DNA from: Verrucomicrobiales bacterium
GTDB taxonomy: Bacteria; Verrucomicrobiota; Verrucomicrobiia; Verrucomicrobiales; Verrucomicrobiaceae
NCBI GenBank assembly: GCA_003453085.1
Contig: DMMK01000490.1
Location: forward strand, 1-5,806
Reading direction: 5' to 3'
DNA: 5,806 nucleotides
Shown here: positions 5,581 through 5,806 of the stretch, piece by piece
How the letters are laid out: every line of letters begins with the position of its first letter
Position numbering within the stretch: the stretch's first letter is position 1
Notes under the pieces: model-generated
What the model was told of the DNA's origin: nothing
Databases searched by the model: none
The model's input: the letters and a program-made list of their open reading frames with translations, nothing else
Translations under genes and position numbers: made by a program

Positions 5581-5806
5581 TTAGGCCTTCTGAAGACCTG
5601 GCTTTCCAGCCTCCACAGCAAAGGAGGCACGAGTGATCAAAGGAGCACCCGGGCGGGAGACATACTCCACGGCCTGGTAGTTCGTTTTCCAATGCAGGGG
5701 TGTGATCTCGCAGCTCACATAACCACGCTCCGCGCTGTGGAACTTCACGAAAGGATTCTCGGCATAGATGGCATCGAGGGTCTTCGGTTTCAGCAACCCA
5801 TCTCCA
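5581..5806 (-). CDS. phoD: PhoD-like alkaline phosphatase/phosphodiesterase, C-terminal end (5' part outside window)
   Basis: Only the last 74 residues are present; the frame is open to the right edge, so the start lies beyond the window. The fragment reads NPFVKFHSAERGYVSCEITPLHW (residues 17-39 of the fragment), then YQAVEYVSRPGAP (43-55) and TRASFAVEAGKPGLQ (58-72). This order, N.hvkf...RGY....tP..w...y..v..v..pga...t.asf.ve.g.pgl, is the characteristic end of PhoD-family secreted phosphodiesterases/alkaline phosphatases, which release phosphate from esters outside the cytoplasm and are usually Tat-exported. The metal-binding core is not in view, so activity and signal peptide cannot be judged. 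It precedes the HD phosphohydrolase by nine bases on the same strand, which suggests a shared transcript. A TTG within the fragment could be mistaken for a start of a small gene; the continuing similarity upstream of it shows it is internal. Confidence 0.82.
   Translation of the reverse strand, partial: GDGLLKPKTLDAIYAENPFVKFHSAERGYVSCEITPLHWKTNYQAVEYVSRPGAPLITRASFAVEAGKPGLQKA

Noticed and set aside
5581..5796. Separate 71-residue gene starting at TTG
   Set aside because: The frame continues without a stop to the window edge and the sequence is the end of a PhoD-family protein, so it is a partial gene rather than a small one.

Overview
The window looks like an ordinary stretch of chromosome from a member of the Planctomycetes-Verrucomicrobia-Chlamydia group, most likely a Verrucomicrobium/Prosthecobacter-like bacterium. 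This is inference from protein resemblance: the phosphatidylserine decarboxylase resembles the chlamydial type II enzyme along its whole length. It also fits the moderately high G+C and the near absence of Shine-Dalgarno sequences. No marker gene (rRNA or ribosomal protein) is present to confirm it. No rRNA, tRNA, CRISPR, transposase or attachment site was seen.

The layout is dense. Seven of the eight genes are on the minus strand. Reading in their direction, from right to left, the first group is the C-terminal end of a PhoD-like phosphatase (5581-5806), an HD-domain phosphohydrolase with an extra N-terminal domain (4558-5571), a membrane-anchored protein of unknown function (3733-4479) and a sirtuin deacylase, cobB (3014-3736). 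The last two overlap by 4 bases. Then comes one plus-strand gene for a single-pass membrane protein (2241-3002), which converges on cobB with an 11-base gap and a small hairpin. It diverges from the second minus-strand group: psd (1248-2147), a small helix-turn-helix protein resembling phage CII-type regulators (675-1154), and a farnesyl/geranylgeranyl diphosphate synthase, ispA-like, cut by the left edge (1-642).

The second group is membrane-lipid themed: phosphatidylethanolamine synthesis (psd) and the prenyl diphosphate precursor of quinones, undecaprenyl phosphate and other isoprenoids (ispA), with a putative regulator between them. The first group is less coherent: phosphate-ester hydrolysis, an HD hydrolase, an unknown membrane protein and an NAD-dependent protein deacylase.

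I found no clear sign of a new defence or mobile system. The items most worth a second look are the two-domain HD protein, the CII-like gene between two lipid genes, the sirtuin coupled by overlap to an unknown membrane protein, and the Cys following the catalytic Ser in Psd.
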